Shown: one piece after another, positions 25,748 to 34,273 of the stretch
How the letters are laid out: every line of letters starts with the position of its first letter
Position numbering within the stretch: the stretch's first letter is position 1
Source of the DNA: Gemmatimonadota bacterium
GTDB taxonomy: Bacteria > JAAXHH01
NCBI GenBank assembly: GCA_009837395.1
Contig: VXTP01000030.1
Location: 145,211 to 209,210, forward strand
DNA: 64,000 nt
Direction: 5' to 3'
Made by a program: the position numbers and the translations under genes
Notes under the pieces: generated by a model
What the model saw: only the letters and a program-made list of their open reading frames with translations
Told to the model about the DNA's origin: nothing
The model's database searches: none

Positions 25748-26556
25748 CACGACACTCCCGCCCGGGCCACCGTCCCAACTTCTGTCGCATCGTCCTTCCG
25801 CTGGTCGACCGCACGCACGTGTTCCGCATAGTCGTTGCTGCGGAAGTAAGCGCTGTCCAAGTTGGCCGTTTCGGTCGTGACCGACGCGGTGACCCAGTGG
25901 GTCGCGTAGCCACGCCGCCAGCGGTCCGACGTGTTGCGGCGCGAGGAGTGGAGCGTTTCCGAGTGGTGGAAGACCACGCCGCCCTTGCGCACCGGTGCGG
26001 AGGCTTCCTTCTCCCAATCGATCAGGTCGTCCGGTGGCGCCAGGTTGTAGGGCTGGCCAGGGACCTCAACGTGGTCGATGATCCCCTTTTTGTGCGAACC
26101 GGAGATGTAACGGAGGCAGCCGTTCTCCTCGTCCACGTCGTCGAGGGCAATCCAGGCCGTGATGACTTGGCCGCCCGGCGTGCACCGGAAGTAAAAGTTG
26201 TCCTGGTGGTAGGGTTTCTCCGAGCCGAACCGTGGTGGTTTCATGAAGAGCTGGTCGCTCTTGAGCAGAGGTTCTTCACCGGTGAGCTGCCGGAGGATGT
26301 CCCGGAGCCGGCCATCCAGGGCGAAATCGCGGAACAACGGACTCCGCAGGTAGGGACTGTCGATCTTCCGAGGCGCGGTCTCGCCCGATTCGGAACGGTC
26401 CAGCAGATAGCCCTCCATGGATTCCTCTACTTCCATGGAATCCGCCGTTTCCACGGCCAATCGGGCCACGTCGTCGACCTCGTCGGGACTGAAGATCCCT
26501 TCGACCACCAGCCATCCTCGTTCGTGGAATATCCGGACCTGTTCTGCGTCAATCAT
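25747..26556 (-). CDS. PhyH-family dioxygenase
   Basis: A 269-residue PhyH protein with H117-Q-D119 (PYHQDNFYF), the ALDDVDEENGCLRYISGSH block, distal H203 (HHSETLHSSRRN) and a following arginine. It belongs to the same HQD subgroup as the protein at 17549-18382. Start ATG 26556 has GGGAAGGA at seven bases, although this ribosome-binding site and start exist in two tandem copies (see the repeat at 26551-26611). It is coupled to TenA downstream and preceded by an HpcH-type aldolase gene, suggesting one three-gene unit. Confidence 0.92.
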   Translation of the reverse strand: MIDAEQVRIFHERGWLVVEGIFSPDEVDDVARLAVETADSMEVEESMEGYLLDRSESGETAPRKIDSPYLRSPLFRDFALDGRLRDILRQLTGEEPLLKSDQLFMKPPRFGSEKPYHQDNFYFRCTPGGQVITAWIALDDVDEENGCLRYISGSHKKGIIDHVEVPGQPYNLAPPDDLIDWEKEASAPVRKGGVVFHHSETLHSSRRNTSDRWRRGYATHWVTASVTTETANLDSAYFRSNDYAEHVRAVDQRKDDATEVGTVARAGVS

Positions 26557-26611
26557 CCCGGCATCCTTCCCGATTGCCGCCAATCATCCCGGTATCCTCC
26601 CGGTCGCCGCC
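26551..26611 (-). repeat. 31/30-bp tandem duplication of a ribosome-binding site plus start codon
   Basis: Units 26551-26581 and 26582-26611 both carry (minus strand) GGNAGGAT-CCGGGATGATTG. The upstream copy's ATG (26587) opens a 12-codon frame, MIGGNREGCRDD, whose TGA (26549-26551) overlaps the genuine PhyH start at 26556. It could therefore work as a leader peptide that couples or dampens translation. Confidence 0.75.
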
Positions 26612-26620
26612 AATCGTCCG

Positions 26621-27385
26621 TCATCCGCTCCGCAGCGTATCCAGGTTGTCCTTCAGGACGCGCAATCCGTAACCCAACGGGCTGCCGACGTTGATGTACC
26701 GGTAGCCCCAGTCGATTTTCTGCCGGATGTCCTGGAGGTCGTCCAGCGTCGTCCCCGCCATGATGCCCGTGCCCTCGAGCCGCCGGGGGAATTCCCGTAC
26801 GGCGGCCTGCACCTCGACCGAATCGATTTCCGAAATCACCCCCATGGTGGCGGACAGATCCGTGGGCCCCATGAAGAGGACGTCGATCCCCTCTACCTGC
26901 TTGATTTCGTCCAGGTTGTCGAGGGCCTCTACGCTTTCGATCTGCAGGACGGTGACGGTTTCCGTATTGGCCGTTTTGACCACGTGGTTGAATTCCAACC
27001 CGGCCATCATGGCCCAGTACGGAGATACGCCGCGCTGTCCCTCCGGCGCATAGCGGGCGTACTGCATTGCCTGCGCCGCCTCCGCAGCCGTATTGACCTG
27101 GGGGATCATCACCGCGACGGCACCAATGTCATAGGCTTTCTTGATCAGTGCGGGATCGTTCCAGGCTACCCGGATCATGGGCGCCACGTCGTTCTGACGC
27201 GCAATCACCGGGACCATGTCCAGGTCTTCCACGGCACTCGCGGAATGCTCGGTATCGATCCAGAGGAAATCAATGTCGGAACGGCATACCACCGAGGCCG
27301 TGAACGAATCGTGGGCGGGCAGGACCGTGCCCAGCAGCAGTTCGCCGTCGCGAATGCGCTGTTTCAGCGGATTGGGGTACTTCAT
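26621..27385 (-). CDS. HpcH/HpaI-family class II aldolase
   Basis: A 254-residue (beta/alpha)8 aldolase of the 2,4-dihydroxyhept-2-enedioate/2-dehydro-3-deoxyglucarate aldolase family, which cleaves or forms 2-keto-3-deoxy acids with pyruvate. Motifs: FLWIDTEHSA, PMIRVAWNDPALIKKAYDIGA (key IRVAWND), VMIPQVNTAAEA, TVLQIESVEAL (metal glutamate) and LFMGPTDLSATMG. It heads the minus-strand unit aldolase-PhyH-TenA. Its substrate is likely a sugar-acid degradation product. Confidence 0.9.
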   Translation of the reverse strand: MKYPNPLKQRIRDGELLLGTVLPAHDSFTASVVCRSDIDFLWIDTEHSASAVEDLDMVPVIARQNDVAPMIRVAWNDPALIKKAYDIGAVAVMIPQVNTAAEAAQAMQYARYAPEGQRGVSPYWAMMAGLEFNHVVKTANTETVTVLQIESVEALDNLDEIKQVEGIDVLFMGPTDLSATMGVISEIDSVEVQAAVREFPRRLEGTGIMAGTTLDDLQDIRQKIDWGYRYINVGSPLGYGLRVLKDNLDTLRSG

Positions 27386-27498
27386 CCGGAATCAGTACCT
27401 TTCTGACACGCCGAAACGCGCGCCCGGTTGTCCTGACGGCAGCTGACGCCACAAGCGTAAAACGCACCACGCACCTGCAACGCGCCGATCCCGCGCGC

Positions 27499-28659
27499 CT
27501 ACAACGCGCTGCGTTCCCGCTTGAAGGCGGAGATGAAGGCCTCGTTCTCGCGGGGCAGGCCGACGGATATGCGCATGAAGCCTTCCATGTCGAAGGCCTG
27601 GCGGACATAGACCTTCTTCTCCCACAGGCGGTCGATCAGCGTGTTCACGTTGGGACCGATTTCCACCGTAACGAAAATCGTCTGCGTGCGCAAGGGGCTG
27701 TATCCCATGGCCTCCAGTTCCTCGTAGAGAAATGCCTTCCCCTCGCGGACGATTTGCACGGTACGCTGGACGTGCTGCTGGTCCTTCAGCGCGGCCATCG
27801 CAGCCACGATCGACAGGGTGTTCTTGTTGAGCAGGCCGATGCTGAACCGCTGCATGCGCTCCAGCAGGGCGGGATGGGCCACGCCGTAACCGACCCGCAT
27901 GCCACCCAATCCGTAGGCCTTCGAGAAGGTCCGGGACACCAGCAGGTTCTCGACTTCCTTCGTCAGGGAAATCGTGGACGGATATGCAGGATCGTCGACG
28001 AACTGGATATACGCCTCGTCCACGCAGACGATGACGTCGTTCGGTACCGCCCGGATCGTTCGTTCCAGCTCTGCGGGATCGAGGAGCTGGCCGGTGGGGT
28101 TGTTGGGATTGCAGATGCTGACGATCCGGGTGTTATCGTCCACCGCTGCCGATATGGCCGGCAGATCGATTTGCCAGTCCCCGGTCAGCGGAACCTGCTT
28201 GACGGCCTGTCCGAGTTCCTCGGCCGTTCTCGGAATGGACCTATAGGACGGGAAGGCCGTGACCGCGTTTCCCGGATTGTTCCAGAAAGCCGCCAACGTC
28301 GCGGTCAGCAGGATTTCCGACGAGCCCACGCCCAGGACGACCGACTCGGGGTCGACACCGTGGTAGCCCGCCAGGGCTTCTTCGAGCTCGTTGTGCATGG
28401 TATACCGGTTCATGCCGAACATCTTGCCCGCCACCGCCTCGATGGCCCTGTGCGACGCGCCGAGGGGGTTCTCGTTGATACTGAGCTGCACGAGCAGGGG
28501 ATCGTCGAGTCCCACGCCGTTCACGGGGCTGCCCGCGGTGCCGTTGACCATCTGGGCCGCCGCTTCCCAGGCCGGCGTGCCCATCAGCGTGACGCCCACG
28601 CCGCCGAGCATGGTGCTGCGCAGGAAACTGCGCCGGTTCATGTCTTGTGCTTCAGCCAT
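27499..28659 (-). CDS. Histidinol-phosphate aminotransferase-like PLP enzyme with Tat signal
   Basis: A 386-residue fold-type I aminotransferase of the HisC group: SINENPLGAS, ICNPNNPTGQLL, VCVDEAYIQF, PLP lysine K247 in SRTFSKAYGLGGMRVGY. Unusually it begins with NRRSFLRSTMLGGVGVTLMG (residues 8-27), a twin-arginine export signal, so the folded enzyme with bound PLP is likely exported. Start ATG 28659 has GGAGG at about six bases. It may transaminate an aromatic or imidazole substrate in the periplasm rather than make histidine. It is divergent from an amidohydrolase gene. Confidence 0.88.
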   Translation of the reverse strand: MAEAQDMNRRSFLRSTMLGGVGVTLMGTPAWEAAAQMVNGTAGSPVNGVGLDDPLLVQLSINENPLGASHRAIEAVAGKMFGMNRYTMHNELEEALAGYHGVDPESVVLGVGSSEILLTATLAAFWNNPGNAVTAFPSYRSIPRTAEELGQAVKQVPLTGDWQIDLPAISAAVDDNTRIVSICNPNNPTGQLLDPAELERTIRAVPNDVIVCVDEAYIQFVDDPAYPSTISLTKEVENLLVSRTFSKAYGLGGMRVGYGVAHPALLERMQRFSIGLLNKNTLSIVAAMAALKDQQHVQRTVQIVREGKAFLYEELEAMGYSPLRTQTIFVTVEIGPNVNTLIDRLWEKKVYVRQAFDMEGFMRISVGLPRENEAFISAFKRERSAL

Positions 28660-28751
28660 AATTGCCTCCGTCTTCGATGGCGATCTGATTGGATGTGATC
28701 TAGTGGCAAATGTGCTTATGAAACCGTGCAATGTCAAAGTTTCTTTTGGCC

Positions 28752-28780
28752 TTGAAAAGGATGCGCGATGGGGGTACACT
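28752..28780 (+). promoter_or_regulatory. Candidate sigma70 promoter of the amidohydrolase gene
   Basis: TTGAAA (28752-28757), 17-base spacer, TACACT (28775-28780); start codon about 50 bases on. Confidence 0.45.
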
Positions 28781-28832
28781 GAACCGATCTCATACGAATC
28801 GCAGTTTCCCCCGCAACCCGCGAGGAGCCTTC

Positions 28833-29837
28833 ATGAACGTACCAGACTATCAGGATTTCGATCGGAGCTTCTGGGACGAGGAGCTGGCCGATTTCGTGCC
28901 GGATACGGTCTACGACATGCACGTGCACATGTGGTCGGAACGGCACCGGGGAAAGCTGCCCCCGGGCCCCACCGGGCTCCGGCTGGAGATCGACTACCAG
29001 GACCACCTCGCCTGGGCGGAACAGCTGTATCCGGGCCGCAGGATGCACTACCTGGTACTCGGCACGCCGATCCCCGGCGGGATCGACACGGAAGGGCACA
29101 ACGACTGGATGGCCGAGGAGATGAAGCAGGACCCCGAATCGGCGATCAACATGATGGTCACGCCCGACATGACGCCGGAATACGTGGCCGCGCAGGTGAA
29201 GCGACACGGCTTCCTGGGCCTCAAACCCTACCGGACCTTTGCGCCGGACCCCACCCACTGCCGCATCCGGGACTTCCTGCCCGAGTCCTTCATCGAGGTA
29301 GCCCACGACCTGGGACTGGCCATCACCATGCACATGTCCAAGCCCGAAGGGCCGGCGGACGCGGACAACCAACGGGACCTGGCCGACTACACGAAGCGCT
29401 ATCCCCGTGCCCAGTGGATCCTCGCCCACTGCGCCCGGGCCTTCAACTGCTTCATGATGGAGCGGGCTATCCATTTTCTCACGGACCTGCCCAACATCTG
29501 GTACGATACGTCGGCCGTGAACGACCTCTACTCCCAGTACCTGCTGATGAAGCACGAGGACCGCTCGCGCGTCATGTTCGGATCGGACAACGTGGTGGCG
29601 GGATGCGCCCGGGGCAAATACGTCACCTACGGGCGGGCGTGGACCTACTACGAGGGAACGACGGAAACGACGGTCCACTGCGATTCACGGGCGACGCTGG
29701 TCATCTACGAGCAACTGAGGCAGGAGAAACAGGTGGCGGACATGCTGGGGCTGACCTCGCAGGAGATAGAAGACCATTTCTCTGGCAACGCCCGTAGGTT
29801 CCTGCGGCAGGTCCGCGGCCAGCAGGACTGGCGTTAA
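28833..29837 (+). CDS. Amidohydrolase 2-family metal-dependent hydrolase
   Basis: A 334-residue TIM-barrel hydrolase of the amidohydrolase_2 (ACMSD-like) family. The metal motif is YDMHVHMW near residue 29; later LGLKPYRTF, LAITMHMSKPEG, WILAHCARAFN and the acidic VMFGSDNV. ATG 28833 has GAGGAG at five bases. Family members decarboxylate or hydrolyse small cyclic acids. The last four bases overlap the end of the convergent PhyH gene. Confidence 0.85.
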   Translation: MNVPDYQDFDRSFWDEELADFVPDTVYDMHVHMWSERHRGKLPPGPTGLRLEIDYQDHLAWAEQLYPGRRMHYLVLGTPIPGGIDTEGHNDWMAEEMKQDPESAINMMVTPDMTPEYVAAQVKRHGFLGLKPYRTFAPDPTHCRIRDFLPESFIEVAHDLGLAITMHMSKPEGPADADNQRDLADYTKRYPRAQWILAHCARAFNCFMMERAIHFLTDLPNIWYDTSAVNDLYSQYLLMKHEDRSRVMFGSDNVVAGCARGKYVTYGRAWTYYEGTTETTVHCDSRATLVIYEQLRQEKQVADMLGLTSQEIEDHFSGNARRFLRQVRGQQDWR

Positions 29838-30685
29838 CCCCGCGACGGCTCCGCCATGCGCAGCCTGGCCTTGCGGACCTCCTCCACGAGATGGTCCTGG
29901 TGGGCCAGGGGCTGTTCCAGGTGCTTCATGCGCGCCGGACCGGCCGTTTCCAGCATGGCTTCCCCGTAGACGCTGTCGAGCCAGAACCGCGCGGCGGCGG
30001 CGATCTCGTTCTTCAAGATCGGTATATCCTTTTCGGCGAACCGGGCTGTGCAGTTGATCGTGAACATCCTGCGCCGGTCGCCTCCGCCCCAGGCGCTGTG
30101 CTTGGTGTTCTGGTTGAACATAACGACGTCGCCGGGCTGCGTCTCGAGGGCCACAGCGGGCACCTCCCAGCCTTCGATGCCCCATTTTTCCGGCGATTCG
30201 CGGATCTGGGTTTCCAGCGAATCGGCATAGGCGTCACCCCACCGGTGACTGCCCGGGATCACCCGCAGCGCGCCGGACTCCCGGGTCAGCGGATCCAGGT
30301 AGAATGCCATCTTGTAGTAGATACGGGGCGGCGCGCCGCGCATCTTGCCCGACCAGTCCGTGTCCGAGTGCCACCGGGTGTCGTCCACGTAGAAATTGCC
30401 GTCGCTGCCCAGGTACACGAAGTCCTCCCCCAGGAGACTGCTGAAGATCCCGTTTACACGCAGGTCGTCGATGAGCGAGGACAGCACGGGATGCTGGTCG
30501 ATGAAGGGCACGATGCAGGACCGGGCTGTCCCGTCGTGGGGCTTGCCGTCATGGCCGCCGCCGCGCTCGGTCCAGATCGCCTCGAAAGCGCCTGTGATCT
30601 CGTCGATCCGGTCCTTCAATAACCCGGGAAAGCCGAGGTAGCCGAAGGTCTCCATGAACGCCAGTTGTTCTTTTGTCAGTTTCAT
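29834..30685 (-). CDS. PhyH-family dioxygenase
   Basis: A 283-residue PhyH protein with H106-S-D108 (TRWHSDTDW) and H196 (TKHSAWGGGDRRRMF) plus the arginine that follows. It is clearly the paralogue of 11250-12038, with the same N-terminal FGYLGFPGLLKDRIDEIT and SDGNFYVDDTRW; the C-terminal helix differs. The pair probably arose by a lineage-specific duplication. Divergent from the formamidase gene at 30875. Confidence 0.92.
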   Translation of the reverse strand: MKLTKEQLAFMETFGYLGFPGLLKDRIDEITGAFEAIWTERGGGHDGKPHDGTARSCIVPFIDQHPVLSSLIDDLRVNGIFSSLLGEDFVYLGSDGNFYVDDTRWHSDTDWSGKMRGAPPRIYYKMAFYLDPLTRESGALRVIPGSHRWGDAYADSLETQIRESPEKWGIEGWEVPAVALETQPGDVVMFNQNTKHSAWGGGDRRRMFTINCTARFAEKDIPILKNEIAAAARFWLDSVYGEAMLETAGPARMKHLEQPLAHQDHLVEEVRKARLRMAEPSRG

Positions 30686-30747
30686 GGCCTGTGCTCCGCG
30701 ACGGACCGACGCAAGTGCCGGACCGCTGTATAGGGTGGGTTTTGGGC

Positions 30748-30780
30748 TTGTAAGGCTTCACTGGATCGAATACAATCCAG
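30748..30780 (+). promoter_or_regulatory. Promoter with overlapping palindrome, formamidase gene
   Basis: TTGTAA (30748-30753), 17 bases, TACAAT (30771-30776). The inverted repeat CTGGAT/ATCCAG (30761-30766 and 30775-30780, 8-base loop) straddles the -10 box and would suit a repressor. Confidence 0.5.
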
Positions 30781-30874
30781 AATATAACCTGCCGACGTCT
30801 TGAATGATGATAAAAACACACCGGGAATCGCAATAAAATCATTGGGCCAGAAGCCCAAAAGGAAGGAGCGTTCC

Positions 30875-31807
30875 ATGCGCCGGTTTACCCGCACCCCCTA
30901 TCTCTCCGGACCGGACGATCCGGCATTCAAGGAGATCCGCGGCGTGCTCGAACCCGGGGAGACGGTCCAGGTGGAGACCTACGGCGGCCACGACCAGGAC
31001 TATCTGGCCAAGAAGGACCTGCGGGCCGGAGCGGTGATGGACGTGGATCCCTACCGGTTTTCGCGGCCATGCGGACCCTTCCATATCGAAGGGATCGAGG
31101 CCGGGGACTGGGTGTCCGTTGAGATCCTCGACATGGAGGTCGGTCCCTACGGCTTCTATCGCAACGGCGGCCCCCACTGGGGCAGCGTGCGCCTGATCGC
31201 TCCGGTACGGGACGGCCTGGTCCACTTCCCGCCCGATTTCGTGGTACCGGTGCGGCCCATGATCGGCGTCGTCATGCTGGAGTCGGTGGCCCTTCACCAG
31301 ATCGATACGGGCGGCAACATGGATTTCAACGCGATTCAACCGGGCAGCACGGTGCACATCTGCGCCCAGAAGCCGGGTGGACTGTTGTCCCTGGGCGACG
31401 TGCACGCCCGGATGGGGGACGGTGAGTTGACAGGCACGGGCGTGGAGATCGACTCGACGATCACGATGCGCGTGGACCGGTCGCCCGGGTTTCCGTGCAG
31501 CGCCCCGGTCGTGGAGAAGACCCGCATCGTGGAGTCGCAGGAGGAATACCTGACCAGCGGGCAGGGCTACAACTGGGAAGAGGCCGTCAAGATCGCCTGG
31601 AGCGAGATGAATGCACTGATCGCGGACCGGTACGACACCACCGTGGAATACGCCAACCTCATCGTCGGCACCATCGCCGATGCCCGGCCGGGATACGCCG
31701 CCGGCCTGCTGAACCGCCGCGGCAACACGGACGCCCAGGCCTACGTGACCTGCCAGATGGCGGTTACGAAGGAACTGCGCCGGACGGGGACCCCCTACGT
31801 GCCCTAG
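30875..31807 (+). CDS. Acetamidase/formamidase (FmdA_AmdA family)
   Basis: A 310-residue amidase that hydrolyses formamide, acetamide or similar short amides to acid and ammonia. Family marks: GFYRNGGPHWGSVRL, VVMLESVALHQIDTGGNMDF (key TGGNMDF), PGGLLSLGDVHARMGDGELTGTGVEI (key SLGDVHARMGDGE). Start ATG 30875 has AAGGAAGGAG seven bases upstream; the frame extending to 30800 is not needed. The last four bases overlap the convergent APC-type transporter gene. A second, longer homologue lies at 38696. Confidence 0.92.
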   Translation: MRRFTRTPYLSGPDDPAFKEIRGVLEPGETVQVETYGGHDQDYLAKKDLRAGAVMDVDPYRFSRPCGPFHIEGIEAGDWVSVEILDMEVGPYGFYRNGGPHWGSVRLIAPVRDGLVHFPPDFVVPVRPMIGVVMLESVALHQIDTGGNMDFNAIQPGSTVHICAQKPGGLLSLGDVHARMGDGELTGTGVEIDSTITMRVDRSPGFPCSAPVVEKTRIVESQEEYLTSGQGYNWEEAVKIAWSEMNALIADRYDTTVEYANLIVGTIADARPGYAAGLLNRRGNTDAQAYVTCQMAVTKELRRTGTPYVP

Positions 31808-33879
31808 TCGTGGTACATCCGCCGGAAGACGTTCAAGTCCCCGGGATCGCCGATAACGGTCAACAGATCGCCGGACTTGATCACGGTGTCGCCCGTGGGG
31901 ACGATCACCTCGTCGAACTGGCGTATCCACACGATCCGGCATCCTCCCGGGATTTCCATTTCCGATACGGGCACTCCGATCAGGCCGCTCGCGGGCGACT
32001 GGGGAAGGACCGGGACGGTCAGGTAACGGTCGCTCCGCAGGAAGATATCGCGAAGGGCGTGTTCGTCGACCGCGGCGAGCCACACCAGGCCGAAGTTTAC
32101 GTCATCGGCCCGTTCCGCGATCCGGGCCAGCATGCGCAGATGCAGCGAGGTGTGCTCCGCAGGGCTGACCAGGAAGAAAAACGCGTGTATTTCGTCGGAG
32201 TTCAGCGCGCCGGTCACGGGATTCTGATATTCTACCGGTACGCCCTCGAATGTGCGGACGAGTACCAGCTCCGGCTGGGCGATATCCTGCATGCGAAAAT
32301 GACGCAACATCACGCCGTCGGCGACCGGCGTTCCGCCTGCATCGGTCTTCTGTATGAATCGGTCGTTGATCTCATCGATTGAAAGCCCGATCCGGGGCGA
32401 CAGCTTTTCAGCAGCAACGGCGGTAACCCGACCGAAATCGACTTCCTCTTCGAAATCGACCGGCTGGCACCGGGTGATCATGTCTTCAAAGGGGTCTTCG
32501 TCCCGAAGCCCCTTCTCTTTGAGGATCCCGCGCAGTTCCCGGTCCAGCCCCTGGTAACGCGACCGGCCAAGCCGTTCGAACATGTGGTAGATCGCGCCGT
32601 TGCGGTCCGCCCTGAACCGCGCGTAGTAGAAATACCACAGGGTCCCCGCGGCAATGAAACCGACGATGAACAGAATGGCGGGCCAACCCATCTGCCAGAT
32701 CACCAGGAAGGGCAGTATCATGCCTACGATGTGCATCCAGGGGTACCAGGGCGAGCGATATCCCGGGTCGTACTCGGCGATGCGGCTTTCCCGCATCACG
32801 ACCACCGCGAGGCACACGACGGCGAAGACGACGAGTTGAAAAGCGCTCGCCAGCTTGGCGATGCCCACGGGGTCGAGGGTCAGCAGGATGAAGAGGATGC
32901 TGCCCACCGTGAGCAGCAGCGAGCGGACCGGCACGCCCCTGGAGGTTACCTGGCTCATTCCGACGGGCAGCAGGCGGTCGCGGCTCATGGCCAGCGGATA
33001 GCGGGAAGCGCTCAGGATGCCCGCGTTCGCCACGGAGACGAAGGCGAGCAGGGCCGCCACGGAGAGGAGCAGGCTTCCCCACCAGCCGTACAGGATGCCG
33101 GCCGCCGTCGCCGCCGGCGTGAGGTCGCCCGCGAGGCGTTCAATGGGAATGACGCCTACCATGACCGTCGTGCCGAGGGCGTATACCGCGACAGCGGTGG
33201 CCAGGGCCAGGAACACGCCCCGGGGTAGGGTCTTTTCCGGTTTTTCGATTTCTTCCGCGAGACTTGCGACCTTGGTCACACCTACGTAGCTGATGTAGAC
33301 CAGTCCCGCCGTCCCCATGAGCGTGGTGATCTCGACGTCGAAGAGGCCCTCGAACGCGACGGCATCCAGCGCCGGGACCCCGCCGCCGATGAAACCGGCC
33401 AGCAGCATGAGCAGGGCCATCACCAGGTAGATCTGCAGGCGGCCGCTCTTCGCGGCGCCGAAGAAGTTCACCGCGCCGAGACCCGCCGCCAGCACCAGGG
33501 CCACGGGGAGCTGGGGCAGGCCCGGGAAGAAAAGGGCGATGTAGGCACCCATGCCCACCAGCGCGAAGGTGACCTTGAGGATGAGCGCCAGCCAGGTCCC
33601 GATCCCCGTGATCAGCCCGGCGAAAGGTCCCAGGGACCGGTCGACGAAATAGTATACGCCGCCCGCGCGGGGCATGGCGGTGGCCAGTTCCACGACGCAG
33701 AGCATCGCCGGGATGAGGGGAACGGTCGCCAGCAAGTAGGCCAGCACCAGGGAGGGACCGGCCTCCATCGCCGCAAGGCCCGGCAGGAGGAAGAAGCCCG
33801 CGCTCAACGTGGTGCCCGTCGCGACGGCGTAGACTTCGAAGAACCGCAGTTCCTTCCGCAAGCGCTGTTGTTTCGCCAT
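31804..33879 (-). CDS. APC-family amino acid permease fused to PTS EIIA-like and RCK_C domains
   Basis: A 691-residue transporter. Residues about 10-440 form a 12-helix APC permease (GTTLSAGFFLLPGLAA, PRAGGVYYFVDRSLGP, SYVGVTKVASLAEEIEKP). Residues about 470-610 match a PTS EIIA type-2 domain: GTPVADGVMLRHFRM, with the histidine where EIIA is phosphorylated, and FFFLVSPAEHTSLHLRMLARIAE in its key part PAEHTSLHLRMLA. Residues about 620-691 look like a TrkA-C/RCK_C ligand-binding domain (GVPVSEMEIPGGCRIVWI, GDLLTVIGDPGDL). Transport may thus be gated by phosphorylation and a small ligand. It heads no obvious operon but lies with NIPSNAP and aminotransferase genes on the same strand. Confidence 0.85.
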   Translation of the reverse strand: MAKQQRLRKELRFFEVYAVATGTTLSAGFFLLPGLAAMEAGPSLVLAYLLATVPLIPAMLCVVELATAMPRAGGVYYFVDRSLGPFAGLITGIGTWLALILKVTFALVGMGAYIALFFPGLPQLPVALVLAAGLGAVNFFGAAKSGRLQIYLVMALLMLLAGFIGGGVPALDAVAFEGLFDVEITTLMGTAGLVYISYVGVTKVASLAEEIEKPEKTLPRGVFLALATAVAVYALGTTVMVGVIPIERLAGDLTPAATAAGILYGWWGSLLLSVAALLAFVSVANAGILSASRYPLAMSRDRLLPVGMSQVTSRGVPVRSLLLTVGSILFILLTLDPVGIAKLASAFQLVVFAVVCLAVVVMRESRIAEYDPGYRSPWYPWMHIVGMILPFLVIWQMGWPAILFIVGFIAAGTLWYFYYARFRADRNGAIYHMFERLGRSRYQGLDRELRGILKEKGLRDEDPFEDMITRCQPVDFEEEVDFGRVTAVAAEKLSPRIGLSIDEINDRFIQKTDAGGTPVADGVMLRHFRMQDIAQPELVLVRTFEGVPVEYQNPVTGALNSDEIHAFFFLVSPAEHTSLHLRMLARIAERADDVNFGLVWLAAVDEHALRDIFLRSDRYLTVPVLPQSPASGLIGVPVSEMEIPGGCRIVWIRQFDEVIVPTGDTVIKSGDLLTVIGDPGDLNVFRRMYHD

Positions 33880-33891
33880 GTCGGTGCCGGT

Positions 33892-34218
33892 TTACTGCAG
33901 GGGAGAGAAGGGAACCGGCGTCAGGATCCGGTTGGCCACCTCGGCGACCAGCACGCCGTTCTTTTCGCTGTCGGCCTTGGCCTTGATCCAAGCGGGGTCG
34001 GCCATGAAAGCCGCCCAGGCCCGGTCGCGGTGGTTCGCGTCTTCAAAGGCCAGCAGATAGGTGACCTCGTGGTTGCTCGGACCTACCGCGGTCTGCCAGA
34101 AACCGACCAGCTTCATGCCGTGTTTCTCAAAGAGGGGCACGGCGTGGTTCGTGAACCGGTCCAGGATATCCGGCACGCGGCCGGGCATGATTTTGTAGAT
34201 CCGTTCTTCGTAGATCAT
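33892..34218 (-). CDS. NIPSNAP-family protein
   Basis: A 108-residue dimeric alpha/beta-barrel protein. YEERIYKIMPGRVPDILDRF, KHGMKLVGFWQTAVGP and LLAFEDANHRDRAWAAFMADP are typical of NIPSNAP. Start ATG 34218 follows GGAGA at seven bases. Function in bacteria is unclear, often linked to degradation pathways. The gene is 12 bases upstream of the APC-type transporter gene and 55 bases downstream of the aminotransferase gene; the three are likely co-transcribed. Confidence 0.88.
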   Translation of the reverse strand: MIYEERIYKIMPGRVPDILDRFTNHAVPLFEKHGMKLVGFWQTAVGPSNHEVTYLLAFEDANHRDRAWAAFMADPAWIKAKADSEKNGVLVAEVANRILTPVPFSPLQ

Positions 34219-34273
34219 CTCGGATTCTCCAACCAGGTCGGGCGGCTCGTCCGGTGCCGGGCGGTCCGCGTGA

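Noticed and set aside
25052-27498. Thiamin (TPP) riboswitch upstream of the TenA unit
   Set aside because: No CTGAGA/ACCTGA thi-box-like elements or suitable leader seen before the aldolase, PhyH or TenA starts.
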